Shown here: positions 59,978-64,000 of the stretch, one piece after another | Layout: every line of letters starts with the position of its first letter | Position numbering within the stretch: the first letter of the stretch is position 1 | NCBI RefSeq assembly: GCF_004851605.1 | Contig: NZ_CP031093.1 | Coordinates: 434,001 to 498,000 of the forward strand | Direction: 5' to 3' | Source of the DNA: Hydrocarboniclastica marina | GTDB taxonomy: Bacteria > Pseudomonadota > Gammaproteobacteria > Pseudomonadales > Oleiphilaceae | DNA length: 64,000 nt | Made by a program: the position numbers and the translations under genes | The notes under the pieces: generated by a model | What the model was told of the DNA's origin: nothing | The model's database searches: none | Seen by the model: only the letters and a program-made list of their open reading frames with translations

Positions 59978-61288
59978 TTACTTGAGCCCCATACAGTTGG
60001 AGTAGTAAGTCGTGGTTGCGGGCCAGTCCGAGAAAACCCCAATAACGCCCACCTCCCGCGCCAGCACGTCGATCACGGTAAAGACATCACCGTCGTTGTC
60101 GATGGCATCACTAATGGTTTGGTGATACCAGCCACCGCCGCTGGCCAGGGGACCGCTGCGTTCGACCGTCCAGGCAATCAGGTCCAGCCCAGCGGCGCGG
60201 GCGTTGCGGGCGTAGTCGGAAGGAACGATCTGGTCATGGGCGTCCAGTGTCAGCATTTTCCAGAGCGCAGGCGCCAGCACATTCACCCCCTGCGCCTTAA
60301 CGCTTTCCATGTAGGCGAGCGAGCTTGTCTCCGGCGTTAGGGGTGATTCGTCCAGGAACACCGCCTGCCGGCCGAACTCAGGCATCTGGTTGATCCAGAA
60401 GAGTACATCTTCCAGCTGGAAAGACTGCGGCCATACGTGCTTCGGGTTCACGCCGGCTTCAACATAGTCCTGGATCATCTGGCGCGCATAATCTTCCTGT
60501 GAGTACTCGCCCTGCCAAGGCATATCCACCACCGGTGTCTTCAGTTCCGGGGTGAACTTCACGCCCAGGGCCTGGAACAGCTCGATGCTCTCCTTGTGGG
60601 TCATCAGGGTGCCGCGACTGGCGTAAAGATCCGTCCGCCAGTCGGCAGTGCCACCCAGGTATTCCTCAGGCGTTGTAGCCATGGGGTTGAAAGCGTCCAT
60701 CTTGCCTTCGAGGGACTTGAACTCGGCAAGGGTGATGTCGCTGGTGCGACATTCGGCACGGGCTGGTGTGCCGCTGGCGGGGTCGGCGGGCACGAATGGC
60801 TGGGTGCACTTGGCGTTCAGTTCCGGCACGGTGACAATGTTTGTGGTTGTGTGCAGGTCGTTCTGGGCATGGCGGCAGACCAGTTCGCGATCGCTGGTGA
60901 AGGCGACATCACACTCAACGATGCCGGCGCCCATCTGGGCCGCGGCCACGTAGGATTCCATTGTGTGCTCCGGGAACTGGAGCGGGGCGCCCCGATGGCC
61001 AATGGAGAAATCCGTCCGCTTGACGCGGTCAGCACGGCAGGACAGCAGCTCTTCTTTTAGCGGACCCTCATCCATGTCTTCCACGAGCCAGAAGGGCCGG
61101 GGTCCAAGATGTACGGCGTTACGGTTGTGACGGATGTCTTGCTTCAGTGCTTTCAGTTTCTCTTTCAGCTTGATCAGCCCCGGTGAGGTCCGGTCTGCGC
61201 CGAAGTCATACCAGGCATGAGCCGAAGCGCTGCTGGCAAGCAAGGCTCCGCAGCACAGGAAAGACACGATCAGTGTTCGTAGATTCAT
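59978..61288 (-). CDS. Secreted glycerophosphodiester phosphodiesterase family protein
   Basis: A 436-residue GDPD protein. Signal peptide [20 protein letters not shown]; catalytic core [20 protein letters not shown], then [20 protein letters not shown], with the Glu and Asp ligands in ECDV and the second His in [14 protein letters not shown]. It hydrolyses glycerophosphodiesters outside the cytoplasm, as phosphate or glycerol supply. Starts at 61288 or 61291 (adjacent ATG codons). Confidence 0.92.
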   Translation of the reverse strand: MNLRTLIVSFLCCGALLASSASAHAWYDFGADRTSPGLIKLKEKLKALKQDIRHNRNAVHLGPRPFWLVEDMDEGPLKEELLSCRADRVKRTDFSIGHRGAPLQFPEHTMESYVAAAQMGAGIVECDVAFTSDRELVCRHAQNDLHTTTNIVTVPELNAKCTQPFVPADPASGTPARAECRTSDITLAEFKSLEGKMDAFNPMATTPEEYLGGTADWRTDLYASRGTLMTHKESIELFQALGVKFTPELKTPVVDMPWQGEYSQEDYARQMIQDYVEAGVNPKHVWPQSFQLEDVLFWINQMPEFGRQAVFLDESPLTPETSSLAYMESVKAQGVNVLAPALWKMLTLDAHDQIVPSDYARNARAAGLDLIAWTVERSGPLASGGGWYHQTISDAIDNDGDVFTVIDVLAREVGVIGVFSDWPATTTYYSNCMGLK

Positions 61289-61546
61289 CACAAGCTCCTT
61301 CTTAAGTGAATGTATACCGCCTAAAAACCGAAACGTCAGTATCGGCGGCCGGGATTACAGCCCCGTGAAGCTTCTGATGCCCCGGCCGACCTCGCGGGAA
61401 AATCTTGCATATTGCCTCCAGCGATTCGCGAGAGTGACAATGATCAGCTGTTACCGCTGGAGACTGGGGCCAATTACGCGAGATTGGACTTGGTTATAGG
61501 GGGCGGCCCCGTCATAGCGGACGGACCTGGCCATGAGGGGACGGAC

Positions 61547-61783
61547 ATGTGCAGGCAAATGGTTTTGGTCGTGCTCGTTTTGCTGGGCGGATGCAGCAGC
61601 AAAGCTGTCTACGACAATATCCAGCTGAACAACCGTCTGGCCTGCAATGAGGTTCCGCCACCGCGCTACGAAGAGTGTATTGAGCGGACAAGTCAGCCCT
61701 ACGAAGCCTATGAAAGGGCGCGAAAAGAGGACGTCATCCGTGAGCGGTCCCGCACGGCTCCTGCCGCTGAAGGCACGGACTGA
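61547..61783 (+). CDS. Small lipoprotein
   Basis: A 78-residue lipoprotein. MCRQMVLVVLVLLGGCSSKA has the lipobox LGGC; the short mature part has paired cysteines (LACNEVPPPRYEECIERTSQ) and a charged end. GAGGGGA lies before the ATG. The upstream in-frame extension from 61412 has no leader character. Confidence 0.75.
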   Translation: MCRQMVLVVLVLLGGCSSKAVYDNIQLNNRLACNEVPPPRYEECIERTSQPYEAYERARKEDVIRERSRTAPAAEGTD

Positions 61784-61830
61784 CAACCTGGTTAACGCGG
61801 ATAAATTCTGACCTGAACCGGAAACTTTTT

Positions 61831-62475
61831 ATGACGCTGGACGAGTTGTCCGTCGCTATTCGCAGCTGCCGACGGTGCGAGCACAAACTGGCGGAATACG
61901 GCGTCGAGCCTCGCCCGATCTTCTGGGGTGCTGCGGAATATCCGGTGGTGGTGATTGGCCAGGCGCCCGGTATAACAGAATACCGGGAAAATGCGCCTTT
62001 CCAGGGTGCTGCAGGCAAATCGCTACGGGCACTTTTTGAGTCCTGCGGACTTGCCGACTTCGACCGCAAGGTCTACCAGACCTCGGTGGCAAAGTGCTTT
62101 CCTGGCCGGCAAGCGAACTCAAGTACAGACAGGAGGCCGAGCGCATCAGAAGTGAAGAACTGCGCTCCGTTTCTGGTTAGCCAGTTGGCGTTGCTGAAGC
62201 CCAGACTTATCGTCATCCTCGGCAGTCTGGCCTGGGAGAGCTTTGCTTCGATACGGGAGCGCGAAGAGCCGGGCTACTGTATGGCCCAGTTTCAGAAAAA
62301 AATCCCCAAGACGCTGCGCGTCTCCGATCTGGTCGGCCGCAGGTTCCAGTGGAAAGACGCTATTGTGCTGCCAATGATTCATCCCGCGGGTAGCGCCAAC
62401 GGTGCTCGTGCAAAACACCCGAAGCTTGACCTGATGTCGAAGCGGCTTTTGCAGGAAGAGCTTGAGAAGATCTGA
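61831..62475 (+). CDS. Uracil-DNA glycosylase family protein, Fe-S type
   Basis: A 214-residue DNA glycosylase. Cys13 and Cys16 (SCRRCEHK), with Cys89 (AKCFPGRQ) and Cys111 (KNCAPF), are the four ligands of a 4Fe-4S cluster as in family 4/5 UDG. GQAPGITEYRENAPFQGAAG is the active-site loop, HPAGSANGARAKHP the DNA-binding one. It removes uracil or other damaged bases. Starts with MTLDEL. Confidence 0.9.
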   Translation: MTLDELSVAIRSCRRCEHKLAEYGVEPRPIFWGAAEYPVVVIGQAPGITEYRENAPFQGAAGKSLRALFESCGLADFDRKVYQTSVAKCFPGRQANSSTDRRPSASEVKNCAPFLVSQLALLKPRLIVILGSLAWESFASIREREEPGYCMAQFQKKIPKTLRVSDLVGRRFQWKDAIVLPMIHPAGSANGARAKHPKLDLMSKRLLQEELEKI

Positions 62476-62564
62476 ACGGCCGGTTTGACTGAGGCGCCTT
62501 TGGAGCTGATGACCATGGCGCCAGATTGTCCCGACTGCGTTCGGTAGTAGAGGTGCGAGAAAAA

Positions 62565-62999
62565 ATGATAAAAGGTGAATGCCTGTGCGGCGAAGTTCAG
62601 TTCGAGATCCTGGCCGCTCTGCCCAATCTCTACCAGTGTCATTGCTCCCTGTGTCGCAAGGCAACCGGTGCAGCAGCCAATGCCGCAACATTCGCGTCCC
62701 GGGAGAATTTTCGTTGGACATCAGGTCATGCCAGGGTCAAGTCGTTCAGCAAGTCGACTGGCTACCGCAGTGATTTCTGCTCGGTGTGTGGCAGCCCGGT
62801 TCCGAACAGCCTGGGCGATACACAGCTTATGTGGATCCCGGCCGGGCTGCTTCCCGACGAGTTCACAGCGGAGATTGCTGTACACCTGCACCTGGCGTCA
62901 TCTGCTCCCTGGGAGCGTGAGGCGGCTTCGTGCCTGCGACTCGACGCCGGGCCGGACAGCCTGTCAGCGTTGAGCGAGGCGCTCAAGCCTGGCACTTGA
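62565..62999 (+). CDS. GFA family protein (CENP-V/GFA zinc fold)
   Basis: A 144-residue protein. MIKGECLCGEVQFEILAALP, then YQCHCSLCRKATGAAANAAT and YRSDFCSVCGSPVPNSLGDT are the three Cys-pairs that bind zinc in the GFA family. Named after glutathione-dependent formaldehyde-activating enzyme; the activity here is unknown. Confidence 0.9.
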   Translation: MIKGECLCGEVQFEILAALPNLYQCHCSLCRKATGAAANAATFASRENFRWTSGHARVKSFSKSTGYRSDFCSVCGSPVPNSLGDTQLMWIPAGLLPDEFTAEIAVHLHLASSAPWEREAASCLRLDAGPDSLSALSEALKPGT

Positions 63000-63037
63000 T
63001 TTACTCATCTCCGCTCTAACTTCCCACGGGTTTGTAA

Positions 63038-63664
63038 ATGGCTCTGACAACCTGGCTGACTGTCGTCACTATCTGCGTACTCGGCGCCATTTCCCCCGGC
63101 CCCTCGCTCGCCATCGTGCTGAAGCAGACGCTCTCAGGTGGCCGCAGAGCCGGCATGATCACAGCGGCTGCCCACGGGCTGGGGGTGGGGATTTACGCTT
63201 TCGTCAGTATTCTGGGGCTGGCCGCTGTAATCACCGCGTCCCCCGATGTTTTCCTCCTCCTCCAGTGGAGTGGCGCGGCATACCTGGCATGGCTTGGAAT
63301 TAAAGGGTTACTGGCAAAACGACAGCCTCAGGACGACGGACTTCATCCGGTACTATCCACCACCACGAAACCAGCCCGGGAAGGTTTTCTGGTGGTTCTG
63401 CTGAACCCCAAAATCGCAGTGTTTTTCCTCGCATTGTTCAGCCAGGTAGTGGGAGCCGACACCAGCCTGCCGGGTAAACTCGGCTATGCCGCGACTGCCA
63501 TGGTTATCGACGCCGGTTGGTACACAATCGTTGCCTGGTTGTTCTCCAACCCGCGCTGGCTCCAGACGCTGCGTCAGAAAGCCGTCTGGGCTGAACGTAT
63601 CTTCGGTGTGATTCTGGTGGGGCTGGCCGGACGCATGGTGGCGCGCATCATCGAAGGGGTATAG
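63038..63664 (+). CDS. LysE-family translocator
   Basis: A 208-residue exporter with six hydrophobic segments. GAISPGPSLAIVLKQTLSGG, then RRAGMITAAAHGLGVGIYAF and GFLVVLLNPKIAVFFLALFS are the LysE/RhtB signatures. It probably exports amino acids or their derivatives. Confidence 0.93.
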   Translation: MALTTWLTVVTICVLGAISPGPSLAIVLKQTLSGGRRAGMITAAAHGLGVGIYAFVSILGLAAVITASPDVFLLLQWSGAAYLAWLGIKGLLAKRQPQDDGLHPVLSTTTKPAREGFLVVLLNPKIAVFFLALFSQVVGADTSLPGKLGYAATAMVIDAGWYTIVAWLFSNPRWLQTLRQKAVWAERIFGVILVGLAGRMVARIIEGV

Positions 63665-63758
63665 TTGCTTTCAGAAATCATGTTGGGGCGCGTCGGAGCA
63701 GCCAATCATTATGGGTTTACGCGCTTTTACAGTCAGCAGAACAATACAAGGATTACAC

Positions 63759-64000
63759 GTGCCAGGGATCTCACTGAAACTCGCGACTTTATTACCGGGC
63801 TTCTTTCTCGCGCTCTCTTCGGGGGTTCTCTTCGCAGACCAGAAATCACCGGAAGATTACCTGAAAAACAGACCTTTGATGCTGGAGTTTCGCTATTGCG
63901 AATGCCCCGCGAGCGGTATGAGCAGTGGGCCTTCTGAAGTGCTGCCGAGCTTTATGGATGAGTCGAGTGTGTTGAAGGTCGGCGTGTCTTCCGAGGAGGC
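63759..64000 (+). CDS. Secreted protein, truncated by window end
   Basis: A frame that runs out of the window. From GTG 63759 (AAGGA 7 bases before) it reads VPGISLKLATLLPGFFLALS followed by SGVLFADQKSPEDYLKNRPL, a clear signal peptide with cleavage near LFA-DQ, and continues with FRYCECPASGMSSG. The 3' part is missing, so the family cannot be named. A short frame on 63665-63937 in another phase is a shadow. Confidence 0.65.
   Translation, partial: MPGISLKLATLLPGFFLALSSGVLFADQKSPEDYLKNRPLMLEFRYCECPASGMSSGPSEVLPSFMDESSVLKVGVSSEE

Noticed and set aside
63665-63937. A 90-residue open frame after lysE
   Set aside because: No protein character; another frame gives a clear signal peptide that runs off the window.
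1-64000. tRNA, rRNA or riboswitch genes
   Set aside because: No cloverleaf-like or conserved RNA sequence was recognised by eye on either strand; weak candidates cannot be excluded without a covariance search.

Overview
The window looks like chromosomal DNA of a GC-rich marine or halophilic gammaproteobacterium, possibly related to Marinobacter. This is an inference from the gene set: an OsmC-YcaO fusion, a TctCBA transporter, PEP-CTERM proteins, an NhaR-type LysR regulator, a DUF7352 protein and a PsiE-like protein. No rRNA or tRNA gene was seen.

Layout. 1-10.5 kb: the 3' part of a giant repetitive surface or secreted protein, built from two copies of one module (Ig-like repeats, SbsA-like Ig domains, a seven-repeat FG-GAP propeller and an RTX-like stretch). 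10.6-24.05 kb: ordinary chromosomal genes. These are an ArsP/YraQ-like permease, a PEP-CTERM protein, an ECF sigma / RskA anti-sigma / DUF7282 unit, an SprA-related metalloprotease, an NhaR-like regulator, PsiE, a Tat-exported dienelactone hydrolase and an RND efflux pair.

24.2-37.6 kb is an accessory island: an array of integron cassettes separated by attC sites, with no integrase in the window (a CALIN). Its cargo is small orphan proteins, a lipoprotein, two proteins with an HEPN-type R-x4-H motif, a CMD-like protein without cysteines, a TauE/SafE permease, and four toxin-antitoxin pairs (VapBC, a RelE/ParE pair, CcdAB, YefM-YoeB) plus a broken second yoeB. An IS1182-family element and a REP-type HUH transposase with its own repeat array interrupt it. 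Several attC sites are collapsed or mutated. A MerR / DUF2938 / DUF2798 unit with a SoxR-like operator lies near the right end.

38.3-64 kb returns to chromosomal genes: a choice-of-anchor D protein, an ECF sigma factor, VOC and small proteins, a DMT exporter, a CitAB-type two-component system divergent from tctCBA, the OsmC-YcaO protein, a second PEP-CTERM protein, an oxidase / DUF2855 / TetR / GST group, a secreted GDPD, a uracil-DNA glycosylase, a GFA protein, LysE, and a truncated secreted protein at the right edge.

The two PEP-CTERM genes lie 42 kb apart. Both have a sigma-54-type -24/-12 element at similar distance from the start codon and a shared dyad motif upstream, which suggests one regulon.
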